Below, piece after piece: positions 1-6,156 of a stretch of DNA of 37,258 bases. The stretch spans positions 1-37,258 of the forward strand of contig JAMCYI010000014.1 of assembly GCA_023474215.1 (NCBI GenBank). Reading direction: 5' to 3'. A program made the position numbers and the translations under genes. The notes beneath the pieces were generated by a model. That model ran no database searches, was not told the origin of the DNA, and worked only from the letters and a program-made list of their open reading frames with translations. Within the stretch, counting starts at the first letter, position 1. Every line of letters begins with the position of its first letter. Origin of the DNA: Patescibacteria group bacterium (GTDB lineage: Bacteria > Patescibacteriota > Minisyncoccia > UBA6257 > GWB1-50-10).

Positions 1-106
1 ATTTTCTCTAGCTCAAGCGGAGATGAAGAATGGAAATTGGAATTTTAGTAACTTACACATTAGAGAGAAAGAAGTAGGTAGTAGGCAGATAAATCTTTTA
101 TAAGGT

Positions 107-112
107 TATAAT
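107..112 (+). promoter_or_regulatory. TATAAT -10-like site at the window start
   Basis: A perfect TATAAT lies 8 nt before an ATG at 121 that opens an 18-codon reading frame ending at 177, overlapping the start of the next small membrane-protein frame. The short frame could be a leader peptide or chance. The rest of positions 1-167 is AT-rich with nothing else recognisable. Confidence 0.35.
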
Positions 113-167
113 AGTTAAAGATGAAAATTATTAAATATCACGAATCATATAGCGAGCAGATAATAAT

Positions 168-350
168 ATGCCAGTAGTACATGTTCCGCCTGATCTTGGA
201 TGGAAAATTTTGGAATCAAGTGTTGTATGGCTTTGGTTTATGGTAAAAACTTTCTGGTGGCTTTTCATCTTGATTATTCTTTCATATCTCATCCCGGTGT
301 TTATTGATAGAATGAAGAGAAAACACAAAAAGGAGAGGGTGATAAAATAA
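168..350 (+). CDS. small single-pass membrane protein, hypothetical
   Basis: A 60-residue frame that I do not recognise. It has one strongly hydrophobic stretch at about residues 17-47, interrupted only by a single lysine, and a basic C-terminal tail rich in Lys and Arg, as expected for a small inner-membrane protein with a cytoplasmic tail. It lacks a clear Shine-Dalgarno site. Its stop codon overlaps the -10 hexamer of the next gene, so the two genes need not be co-transcribed. A real gene is plausible because the frame is hydrophobic with a positive tail, but there is no family evidence. Confidence 0.45.
   Translation: MPVVHVPPDLGWKILESSVVWLWFMVKTFWWLFILIILSYLIPVFIDRMKRKHKKERVIK
340..348 (+). 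promoter_or_regulatory. extended -10, leaderless promoter
   Basis: TGATAAAAT ends 7 nt before the ATG at 356. Transcription starting 6-7 nt downstream of the hexamer would begin at the start codon. Confidence 0.55.
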
Positions 351-355
351 AGGAT

Positions 356-703
356 ATGGAAACGCTCATTCGAAAATATGTGGCGGGATGGCTCAAGGGC
401 GATGCGGACGCGATAGTTGCATTGCTCGCCGACAATTGCACGATCATCGAATCGCACGGGCCGACATACCGCGGCGTGGAAGAAGTGAGGCGGTGGGTGA
501 GTAAGTGGAATAAACAAGGGAGCCGGGTGGACAAATGGGACGTCGTTTCATTCCATGAAATGCCACCGGAGGGAGCGGTCTTCGAATGGCATTTTGAATG
601 TACGGTGGAGGGCGAGAAACATATTCTCGACGGCATAAGCACTGTTCAGTTCAAGAGTGGAAGGATTGATTATATGAGGGAATATCGGTCGGTTAAAAGA
701 TAA
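356..703 (+). CDS. NTF2-like / SnoaL-like domain protein
   Basis: A 115-residue protein with the usual length and pattern of the NTF2-like superfamily. An N-terminal helix (METLIRKYVAGWLKGDADAI) is followed by a strand reading LLADNCTIIES, a helix with VRRWVSKW, and antiparallel strands ending in Tyr/Arg-rich sequence. Such cone-shaped folds bind small hydrophobic ligands or act as polyketide-cyclase-like or isomerase enzymes; nothing here identifies a substrate. The start is supported by an extended -10 seven nucleotides upstream and by the absence of a Shine-Dalgarno site. A hairpin about 80 nt downstream (784-815) could end the transcript. The fold is fairly clear; the function is not. Confidence 0.75.
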   Translation: METLIRKYVAGWLKGDADAIVALLADNCTIIESHGPTYRGVEEVRRWVSKWNKQGSRVDKWDVVSFHEMPPEGAVFEWHFECTVEGEKHILDGISTVQFKSGRIDYMREYRSVKR

Positions 704-783
704 TCATATCCAAAAACCGAAATCGAAAAATTTCTTTTAAAGGCGCGTTGAGTAATTAATTATAGCCTTGCATCTTAGAAAAC

Positions 784-815
784 CTCCGCCGCTCCTAATA
801 TAAGGAGCGGCGAGG
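784..815. repeat. palindromic repeat copy 1, terminator-like
   Basis: The stem CCGCTCCT (789-796) pairs with AGGAGCGG (803-810) and extends imperfectly outward. A closely related palindrome recurs at 3820-3847 with almost the same stem and an AT loop. T-rich sequence follows on the + strand, so it may terminate the upstream transcript. Confidence 0.65.
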
Positions 816-826
816 ATTTATTTCCA

Positions 827-835
827 TGGTAAAAT
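827..835 (+). promoter_or_regulatory. extended -10, leaderless promoter
   Basis: TGGTAAAAT ends 6 nt before the ATG at 842. The GGAGG between the two is only 1 nt from the start codon, too close to act as a normal ribosome binding site. Confidence 0.6.
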
Positions 836-841
836 GGAGGT

Positions 842-1408
842 ATGGCGTACGTATTTATTACTGGAATTCCTGCTGCGGGAAAGAGTTTTATTGCAGAGAA
901 AATCGCAAAAGAACATGGCATAATGCACGTCGATGTGGATTCATTTCGTGTGGAAATGGAGAAGGACCCGAAGTTGGAATTGTGGGTGAATTATTTCTGG
1001 AACAAGGATGAAGCGAAATATTTTGAAAAATCATGCGAAGAGCGATGGAAAGATATCGTAGATCAATCGGAAGCATTCTGGCCCTTTTTCTCGAATAGAA
1101 TGAGAGAGATTATGCAGTCGAATTCTTCCGCCATTTTTGAGGGCGTCAATCTCTTGCCGCATATCGTGAGCCGTGATTTCCAATTCCCGGGCGTTGTCCT
1201 TCTGGGAGAATCGTTTGAAACGATATTCGGACGGAATAAGCAAGATCCGCGATGGGGCAAGACGGAAGATTTGCAAAAGAAAGAAGCGGAAAGCTTTTTC
1301 TTTTGCGAGGGAGAGCAATATAAAAAAGAGGGCGAACAGTATGGATGGAAAGCATTCAGCGATCCCAGCGAGGCGGAGCGGAAGTTACTGAAAATTATGG
1401 GGTTATGA
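842..1408 (+). CDS. P-loop kinase-like ATPase
   Basis: A 188-residue protein with an N-terminal Walker A motif (GIPAAGKSF, residues 8-16), followed after about 20 residues by HVDVDSFR, the typical position of the second acidic strand in small-molecule kinases of the AAA_33/shikimate-kinase-like group. Ser/Arg-rich helices follow and the C-terminus has no further motif I know. Phosphorylation of a small substrate is the family expectation; the substrate cannot be read. The first ATG is set by an extended -10 exactly 6 nt upstream. The stop codon overlaps the ATG of a short remnant frame at 1405 (ATGA), suggesting an old two-gene unit. Confidence 0.75.
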   Translation: MAYVFITGIPAAGKSFIAEKIAKEHGIMHVDVDSFRVEMEKDPKLELWVNYFWNKDEAKYFEKSCEERWKDIVDQSEAFWPFFSNRMREIMQSNSSAIFEGVNLLPHIVSRDFQFPGVVLLGESFETIFGRNKQDPRWGKTEDLQKKEAESFFFCEGEQYKKEGEQYGWKAFSDPSEAERKLLKIMGL

Positions 1409-1591
1409 ATAAAGAAGAATTAACAAAATTCTTATTCAAGGCGCGGACGAAGACGTACGCGGGAGGCGGAGGATACTGAATTTTCAATTTGCAATTTTTA
1501 ATTTTCAATGAAATAATGACTAATGATTCTGAAGAACAGCGAGGAAGCCTATCGCTTCTTCTACGCCGGCGGGATTGTGGCTGGGGTTTAA
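1405..1591 (+). pseudogene. DUF5680-like remnant with internal deletion
   Basis: A 24-codon frame at 1405-1479 begins MNKEELTKFLFKARTKTYAG and ends GGGY before a TGA, which resembles the start of DUF5680 proteins. About 40 nt later, after AT-rich filler made of repeated ATTTTCAAT-type words, a second short frame (1523-1591) reads EEAYRFFYAGGIV, resembling the end of the same family, where a Tyr, two Gly and an Ile close the domain. The simplest reading is a gene whose middle was lost and replaced by low-complexity sequence. The family match is from memory and weak for the C-terminal piece. Confidence 0.4.
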
Positions 1592-1669
1592 GGGATAGGG
1601 TGTAGGATATAAGACTGAGATAAGTAGAGATATATAGATATAGAGAAATCTGTGGATAACCATCAGGAA

Positions 1670-1678
1670 TGGTAGAAT
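1670..1678 (+). promoter_or_regulatory. extended -10 upstream of rsgA
   Basis: TGGTAGAAT abuts the ATG at 1679 and lies 9 nt before the in-frame ATG at 1688. Because transcription starts downstream of the hexamer, the ATG at 1688 is the more credible start. An exact DnaA-box-like word, TGTGGATAA, lies at 1651-1659. Confidence 0.5.
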
Positions 1679-1687
1679 ATGAATGTT

Positions 1688-2788
1688 ATGAGAGAGGAAT
1701 TTACGATCGATGATATAGGGTATGGCCCGTTTTTTGAGGCCGGTAGACGCCAGCTTGGCCTGGACGGCTTTCCGGTCGCCCGGGTCGTTTCCGAGTCCAG
1801 AGGCGTGTATCGGGTAAAAAATGCCGCGGGGGAATATATGGCCAGGGTAACCGGCAAACAAATGTTCGCCGCCTTATCCCGCGAGGACTATCCGGCGGTC
1901 GGGGATTGGGTCGCGATCGAAGACCTCGGCCAGGATCAGGCCGTCATCCGCGGGATTCTGCCAAGGCGGACGGTGATCAAGAGAATATCCGGGGATAAGA
2001 ACCGGGCAGGAAAAAAGAGCGAGGTCCAGGTCATCGCCGCCAATATAGACGCCGCTTTGGTGGTGGAGTCGGTGGACCGGGACTATAACCTGAACCGCTT
2101 CGAAAGATATTTCGCCATCGCGCGGGATGGCGGGGTGCGACCAACCATCGTTTTGAACAAGACCGATCTCCTTTCGGATGAGGAATTGAAAGAAAAGATC
2201 TCCGAATTGACGAGCAGATTCCCCGGTGTCGGCATAGTCCCGACCAGCACTGTGAGCGATGCAGGGTTGGACGCACTCCGCCGATACATCGTGAAAGGCA
2301 AGACCTACGGCTTCCTCGGTTCCTCCGGAGTGGGGAAATCATCGCTCATCAATGAGCTTATCGGCGGAAGTGTGATAAAGACCGGGGATATCAGCTCTTC
2401 TTCCGGCCGGGGGAAGCATATTACCACCATGAGGCAGATGTATTTTCTGAAGAGCGGAGGCATTGTTATTGACAATCCCGGCATGCGGGAAGTGGGCATG
2501 GCCGAGTCGGTCCGGGGAGTGGATGCTATTTTCGACGAGATAAAGGCCTTGGCTAAAAATTGCCGGTATGACGACTGCGCGCATAACCGCGAACCCGGCT
2601 GCGCGGTCGTCCGGGCCGTTCGATCCGGGGCATTGGACGAGGAGAAATATTTGAATTACCTCAACCTGAAAAAAGAATCCGAATACGCCGACATGGACGA
2701 TTTTGAAAAAAGAGAAAAGGACCGACAGTTCGGGAAGTTCATCAAAAGAGCCAAGAAAGAACTCAAAAATATCGGCCGCAAAAATTAA
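1688..2788 (+). CDS. rsgA: ribosome small-subunit GTPase RsgA (YjeQ)
   Basis: A 366-residue circularly permuted GTPase of normal family length that matures the 30S ribosomal subunit. The order of motifs shows the permutation: an N-terminal OB-fold region (about residues 35-100), the G4 motif NKTD at 157-160, then G1 GSSGVGKS at 211-218, the G2 region with Ser-rich SSSSGRGKHITT, and G3 DNPG at 262-265. The C-terminal zinc site is complete: Cys292, Cys297, His299 and Cys305. A longer start at 1679 overlaps the promoter hexamer, so I use the ATG at 1688. The tail is Lys-rich, typical of rRNA contact. Confidence 0.95.
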   Translation: MREEFTIDDIGYGPFFEAGRRQLGLDGFPVARVVSESRGVYRVKNAAGEYMARVTGKQMFAALSREDYPAVGDWVAIEDLGQDQAVIRGILPRRTVIKRISGDKNRAGKKSEVQVIAANIDAALVVESVDRDYNLNRFERYFAIARDGGVRPTIVLNKTDLLSDEELKEKISELTSRFPGVGIVPTSTVSDAGLDALRRYIVKGKTYGFLGSSGVGKSSLINELIGGSVIKTGDISSSSGRGKHITTMRQMYFLKSGGIVIDNPGMREVGMAESVRGVDAIFDEIKALAKNCRYDDCAHNREPGCAVVRAVRSGALDEEKYLNYLNLKKESEYADMDDFEKREKDRQFGKFIKRAKKELKNIGRKN

Positions 2789-2807
2789 CGGCGGGTTTTG
2801 GTCGGGG

Positions 2808-2816
2808 TGGTAGAAT
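2808..2816 (+). promoter_or_regulatory. extended -10, leaderless promoter
   Basis: TGGTAGAAT ends 6 nt before the GTG at 2823 and supports GTG as the start codon. Confidence 0.6.
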
Positions 2817-2822
2817 AGAAAT

Positions 2823-3263
2823 GTGGAGCACGTGGCGATCATGCGGAAATCGTGGGGATTGACTCAAAAAATCCTCGACGGCCGGAAGAAAATCGAATCG
2901 CGATGGTATTCCGCGAAACGCGAGCCCTGGAACAGCGTGAAAGAGGGAGAGGTAATCTATTTCAAAGATTCCGGCGAGCCAGTGACATTGAAAGCGGAGG
3001 TCAAAAAAGTAATACAGTTTGCCGACCTCACGCCGAATCGGGTAAGAAAAATCCTGGATGAGTATGGAGACGACGACGGATTGGAAAAAGAAAAGATCCC
3101 CGAATTTTTCGAGAGGTTCAAGGACAAGCAATACTGCATCCTGATATTCCTGAAAAATCCGCGGGCGATAGAGCCGTTCGCGATCAACAAGGCGGGGTTC
3201 GGAGCGATGGCTGCATGGATCACGGTGGACGATATTTCAAGCATTAAGAGAAAATCCCGCTAA
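2823..3263 (+). CDS. ASCH/PUA-like domain protein
   Basis: A 146-residue protein with the ASCH-type PUA-like pattern: a start reading VAIMRKSWGL, then ILDGRKKIESRWY, where Lys/Glu/Arg residues line the predicted nucleic-acid pocket, followed by GEVIYFKDSGEPV and a strand reading AEVKKV. Such domains bind RNA or modified nucleotides and some cleave or edit acylated bases; nothing fixes the activity here. The GTG start is set by an extended -10 exactly 6 nt upstream; no Shine-Dalgarno site is present. The gene follows rsgA by 34 nt but has its own promoter. Confidence 0.75.
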   Translation: MEHVAIMRKSWGLTQKILDGRKKIESRWYSAKREPWNSVKEGEVIYFKDSGEPVTLKAEVKKVIQFADLTPNRVRKILDEYGDDDGLEKEKIPEFFERFKDKQYCILIFLKNPRAIEPFAINKAGFGAMAAWITVDDISSIKRKSR

Positions 3264-3265
3264 AT

Positions 3266-3317
3266 TTTGGCCCCCGCTCTCCTTCAAAAAATGAAGGCCT
3301 CCGGGGGAAGGCCAAAT
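3266..3317. repeat. compound intergenic hairpin
   Basis: TTGGCC at the left pairs with GGCCAA at the right, with C-run/G-run pairing and an inner CCTTC/GAAGG hairpin inside. No clear T-run follows, so it is not a textbook terminator. It is followed by AAATCTGGGGATA, a word that recurs near other promoters here. Confidence 0.45.
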
Positions 3318-3338
3318 CTGGGGATAGCCAACGAACGG

Positions 3339-3347
3339 TGCTAAAAT
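3339..3347 (+). promoter_or_regulatory. extended -10, leaderless promoter
   Basis: TGCTAAAAT ends exactly 6 nt before the ATG at 3354. Confidence 0.6.
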
Positions 3348-3353
3348 GGAAGA

Positions 3354-3788
3354 ATGACAAGTAAAAAGGATTTTGAGGTGTGCGTGCGAGGTATTCTTAC
3401 CAGCAGGGGAAAAATCCTCGTGGCTCGCAACAAAGCCAAGGGATATTACTTTTTTCCCGGCGGGCACGTCGAGTTCGGCGAGAAGCTGAAAGAGACGCTT
3501 AGCAGAGAGCTGAAGGAAGAATTGGGAATACGGCCGAAGGACTCGAAGTTCATCGGCGTCGTGGACAATGTTTTCAAGGATGAGGGCCTTCACCATGAAG
3601 TCGATTTTGTTTTCGAAGTGAAAACCGGCGGGATTCGGGCGGAGAGCAAGGAGAATCACATCGATTTCAAGTTCTTCACCCCCAGCGAATTTTCAAAGGC
3701 GAGCGTGTATCCGCTGGCCCTCAAGAAAGCGATCGTGAAGTGGATGAAAGACGGAAAAGTTTTTCAGGTGAGCCAATATTATAAATGA
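3354..3788 (+). CDS. Nudix hydrolase
   Basis: A 144-residue Nudix hydrolase, a family that cleaves nucleoside diphosphates linked to other groups using Mg2+ or Mn2+. The Nudix box is complete at residues 37-59: it begins GGHVEFGEKLKET and ends RELKEELGI, so all metal-binding glutamates are present. The N-terminal strands (CVRGILTSRGKILVARN) match the family, and the C-terminal half has the usual FFTPSEF strand-helix. The substrate cannot be read. The start has an extended -10 6 nt upstream. A bidirectional palindrome at 3820-3847 separates it from the convergent kinase gene. Confidence 0.9.
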   Translation: MTSKKDFEVCVRGILTSRGKILVARNKAKGYYFFPGGHVEFGEKLKETLSRELKEELGIRPKDSKFIGVVDNVFKDEGLHHEVDFVFEVKTGGIRAESKENHIDFKFFTPSEFSKASVYPLALKKAIVKWMKDGKVFQVSQYYK

Positions 3789-3819
3789 CGGATAAAGAGA
3801 AACTGGCGGACTCATATAA

Positions 3820-3847
3820 CCACCGCTCCTTATATTAAGAGCGGTGG
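3820..3847. repeat. palindromic repeat copy 2 between convergent genes
   Basis: CCACCGCTCCTT pairs with the right arm ending GAGCGGTGG (3836-3847), with one mismatch. The central sequence is nearly the same as the palindrome at 784-815. It sits between two convergent genes, where a bidirectional terminator would be expected. Confidence 0.65.
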
Positions 3848-3850
3848 AGA

Positions 3851-4330
3851 TTACGAAAGTGATTTAAGTATCAGGTTAGCGGTTTCTTCCGGTGTTTGGT
3901 TCGTATTGTCTATGATTTCTCCAAAATCAGGTTTGTTGATTCCGGTGCTGTAGTGGTGTTTCACCCGCTCTTTTTCCCAATCATTCAATTCTCTCTTGCC
4001 TCGGTTGGCTGCGGCCGTTTCTAAGGCGGGCGACAGGGTGAAGAATCGGCAATCTTCGAAATCCCGACCAAGCTCTCCTTTAAGAAAATCGAAATTCTTT
4101 TGTGACAGGGGGTATGGGACGATAACGCTAAAACCAGCCTGCTTGAAATTACGGATGAGCGACACGGCATTTTTTAAATTGATCGGGATGGCTTCTTCGA
4201 GCGGCACCTGAGGGATCATGTCGCGCAGGGAATCGATTTCCAGAACAACCGTGTTTTTGATCTTTTGAGAAAGCAGTTTGGCCACCGTGCTTTTGCCGGC
4301 ATTGATCGATCCGTTGATGAATATGACCAT
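3851..4330 (-). CDS. P-loop kinase-like ATPase
   Basis: A 159-residue protein with Walker A GSINAGKST close to the N-terminus (MVIFINGSINAGKSTVAKLL) and an acidic strand VVLEIDSLRDMI about 20 residues later, the arrangement of chloramphenicol-phosphotransferase-like and other small-molecule kinases. A later RGKRELNDWEKERV segment resembles the lid region with arginines that contact phosphate. The substrate is unknown. A longer frame reaches 4348, but a TATAAT on the minus strand (4337-4342) lies exactly 6 nt before the ATG at 4330, so I take that as the start. The gene is convergent with the Nudix gene and is unrelated in detail to the kinase at 842. Confidence 0.75.
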   Translation of the reverse strand: MVIFINGSINAGKSTVAKLLSQKIKNTVVLEIDSLRDMIPQVPLEEAIPINLKNAVSLIRNFKQAGFSVIVPYPLSQKNFDFLKGELGRDFEDCRFFTLSPALETAAANRGKRELNDWEKERVKHHYSTGINKPDFGEIIDNTNQTPEETANLILKSLS

Positions 4331-4336
4331 GGAGAT

Positions 4337-4342
4337 ATTATA
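4337..4342 (-). promoter_or_regulatory. perfect -10, leaderless promoter
   Basis: On the minus strand TATAAT is followed by 6 nt (ATCTCC) and then the ATG at 4330. Confidence 0.6.
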
Positions 4343-4401
4343 TATCAAAATTTCCGCCCTCCGGGGGGCGGATAAATCTGTTGATAACTCGGATGGGAAG
4401 A

Positions 4402-4426
4402 CAATATTTGTATATTGTGGTATAGT
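4402..4426 (+). promoter_or_regulatory. promoter with adjoining inverted repeat
   Basis: CAATAT (4402-4407) and ATATTG (4412-4417) form a perfect 6-4-6 inverted repeat immediately upstream of an extended -10, TGGTATAGT (4418-4426). This is where a repressor or activator would bind. The transcript would have a leader of about 90 nt with a hairpin built from GGCGA/TCGCC and AGG/CCT at about 4453-4475. Confidence 0.45.
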
Positions 4427-4522
4427 AAAGATGAGCTCGTTTCAATCGAGCCGGCGAAAAGGGTGCACCTTCGCCACCTGTAATCAACAGAAGTTAAACA
4501 ATTCAATACTTGGAGAAAAGTC

Positions 4523-4735
4523 ATGTCCAAGGATGAGAAGATCGAAGTCGATCGCGACCATGGTTCAGAATTTCTGGACTTTGGCGCTGCACTGATGACT
4601 GGCGGACTCAGTATGCTCGTCACCGGTGGACTTCCTAATCACTATGAGGCGACTGTTACCGACAAGGACGGAAACGAACATGTCGGTCACGGAACCTCAA
4701 AGGATGATGCGGTCCGCGACGCCCGCAAGCATTAA
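4523..4735 (+). CDS. small hypothetical protein with a structured leader
   Basis: A 70-residue protein I do not recognise. It starts with an acidic, charged segment, then a Gly/Met-rich hydrophobic turn (ALMTGGLSMLVTGGL), then a strand-turn-strand reading YEATVTDKDGNEHVGHGTS and a C-terminal helix with Lys/Asp/Arg. The second half looks like a compact beta-beta-alpha unit. The start has a Shine-Dalgarno site (GGAGAA, 7 nt upstream), unlike most genes in the window, and the transcript carries a leader of about 90 nt with a hairpin. The 3' region also folds. This combination suggests post-transcriptional control, but no function can be assigned. Confidence 0.65.
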   Translation: MSKDEKIEVDRDHGSEFLDFGAALMTGGLSMLVTGGLPNHYEATVTDKDGNEHVGHGTSKDDAVRDARKH

Positions 4736-4765
4736 GATAAGCGTCGCATCCTGACATATCCGGAA

Positions 4766-4802
4766 CATCGGGAGAAGAACGCATCTGCGGTTCTTGCCGA
4801 TG
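4766..4802 (+). other. long intergenic hairpin downstream of the small protein gene
   Basis: CATCGG (4766-4771) pairs with CCGATG (4797-4802), and AAGAACGC (4775-4782) with GCGGTTCTT (4787-4795, one bulged G). No T-run follows, so it is not itself a terminator; it could be an mRNA-stability element or part of a small RNA. It lies in the 302-nt gap 4736-5037, which otherwise holds only the terminator and promoter listed next. Confidence 0.5.
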
Positions 4803-4890
4803 CATTGTGAGTGTTTCGGCTTGCGCTGTGCACGGCGGAAGCTGGGTTTCGAAAACATAGGCAGCAGTTTCATGCTGTCGTTTCTCTCGG

Positions 4891-4925
4891 GGGTGGGTTT
4901 GCTGAAGCGACCCGCCCTTTTTTAT
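4891..4925 (+). terminator. Rho-independent terminator
   Basis: GGGTGGGTT (4891-4899) pairs with GACCCGCCC (4909-4917), including two G-U pairs, followed by a run of T's. It would end the transcript of the small gene at 4523. Confidence 0.85.
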
Positions 4926-4960
4926 TTCCGAAAAGATTTTTCATTCGCGAAATAAACATC

Positions 4961-5008
4961 TTTACATGGTCTGATTTTTGTGTTAGAAAAAGTGAAGTAA
5001 ATCTAACA
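4961..5008 (+). promoter_or_regulatory. promoter with overlapping inverted repeat
   Basis: TTTACA (4961-4966), 17 nt, then TAGAAA (4984-4989) make a plausible -35/-10 pair. TGTTAGA (4981-4987) and TCTAACA (5002-5008) form a perfect 7-14-7 inverted repeat covering the -10 and probable start site, an operator-like placement. Confidence 0.45.
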
Positions 5009-5037
5009 TTCTTAAACTAGCTAGAAGGAGACTTCCT

Positions 5038-6111
5038 ATGGCTCTGAAAATCGAAAGACCCCTCCGACAAGGGGATGGGGTAGCGCTCGTTAATCCGGCC
5101 GGCGTTTTGCCTGAACGATTTAAGAATCAGTATCTCTATGTAAAGGCGTATCTGCGGGAACTTGGTTTCGTGGTGAAGGATTTTGTCGTGGAAGATGGAT
5201 GGGAATATGCCGAGAAACGCGCCGAAGCTTTTTTGCGGGCGTTTTCCGACCCGGATATGAGGATCGTACTGCCGTTGTGCGGCGGTACTCGCGTATACGA
5301 CATCCTCCCGCTTCTGGATTATTCGGCATTGGCCCGTACGCGTAAAGCCTTTTGTGGTTCCAGTGAGCTTTCCGCGTTGACGACGGTAATTGGGGAGAGA
5401 TCAAACATGGTCACTTTCTTTGGCCCGCATCTTAATTTCATCAATCCGAAGGCATCGAAACTCGAAAACCGTTTCACGGTACGCAGTTTCTGGAATATGC
5501 TCCAGTGGGATTGGCACGGGAAAAATGGGTTGAACATCAACGAGATGTACAACTTTTTCTCGGCTCCCCGAGATGGAACATTGCCCGTTACTGTCCACAA
5601 CATCTACCGTGATCCGCGACTCATTGCCGACAGTCGATATTGCGACAATCGGTATGAGCCTGTCTATGCGGACCGTGACGTGACCGGCGAACTCGTGATG
5701 TGTTCTCTCGAGATCCTTACCAGGCTTGCGGAAGCGGGATTTCAGCCGAAAATCAGTCGCAAGATCCTTATGATCGATGCGTTGGATATGCCCTTCAGTG
5801 ACGTCTTGAATTCTTTGAGACAGATCAGCGGGGCTTATAATCTGGAAGATGCTGCGGCGATAGCGTTTTCATCTGTCGTCGAAAGAACTGACCGAAAAGT
5901 CAGATTCTATCCCGAACTGATGGACCCAACGGCAATTCGTCGTTTCCTCGGGGAATTAGCTGATCTTGTGGGAGGATCGGTGCCATTGTTTTATGGCTTT
6001 CCTCTCGGGCACTGCTCCTATAAGCTCACTTTACCGACGGGGATACCGACGACGATCGTTGCAGAAACCGGCGACCTCCTTTTGCGAGAGCTACCGTATG
6101 AAAAACAATAG
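5038..6111 (+). CDS. LD-carboxypeptidase family (peptidase S66) protein
   Basis: A 357-residue S66 serine peptidase-like protein. The family removes terminal D-Ala from muropeptide tetrapeptides (LdcA) or cleaves microcin C-type conjugates (MccF). Nucleophile Ser109 lies in GSSE, the place of the usual GYSD, and the C-terminal His325 in GFPLGH followed by LPTG. The catalytic acid position, usually Glu, appears to be Asp247 (ILMID), a conservative change. The N-terminal segment GDGVALVNPAG matches the family. The start has a strong Shine-Dalgarno site (AAGGAGA, 7 nt upstream). It is followed by a bidirectional terminator. A second, more canonical S66 gene lies at 11731-12729. Which substrate this copy uses is unclear. 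Confidence 0.85.
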   Translation: MALKIERPLRQGDGVALVNPAGVLPERFKNQYLYVKAYLRELGFVVKDFVVEDGWEYAEKRAEAFLRAFSDPDMRIVLPLCGGTRVYDILPLLDYSALARTRKAFCGSSELSALTTVIGERSNMVTFFGPHLNFINPKASKLENRFTVRSFWNMLQWDWHGKNGLNINEMYNFFSAPRDGTLPVTVHNIYRDPRLIADSRYCDNRYEPVYADRDVTGELVMCSLEILTRLAEAGFQPKISRKILMIDALDMPFSDVLNSLRQISGAYNLEDAAAIAFSSVVERTDRKVRFYPELMDPTAIRRFLGELADLVGGSVPLFYGFPLGHCSYKLTLPTGIPTTIVAETGDLLLRELPYEKQ

Positions 6112-6156
6112 AGGCGAGTAGGGTTTGATTACACCTACCCGCCTCTTTATGTTTTT
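6110..6156. terminator. bidirectional terminator between convergent genes
   Basis: A 13-position stem (6110-6122 with 6134-6146, one mismatch) is flanked by T-rich sequence on the + strand and by A-rich sequence (T-rich on the minus strand) on the other side, so it can end transcription from both neighbouring genes. Confidence 0.85.

Noticed and set aside
1651-1659. An exact DnaA box, considered as an origin of replication
   Set aside because: Only one exact box is present, without a cluster, an AT-rich unwinding tract or dnaA/dnaN nearby.
4811-5020. A 69-codon frame in the intergenic region after the small gene
   Set aside because: It runs through a strong terminator and a promoter and has no start signal.
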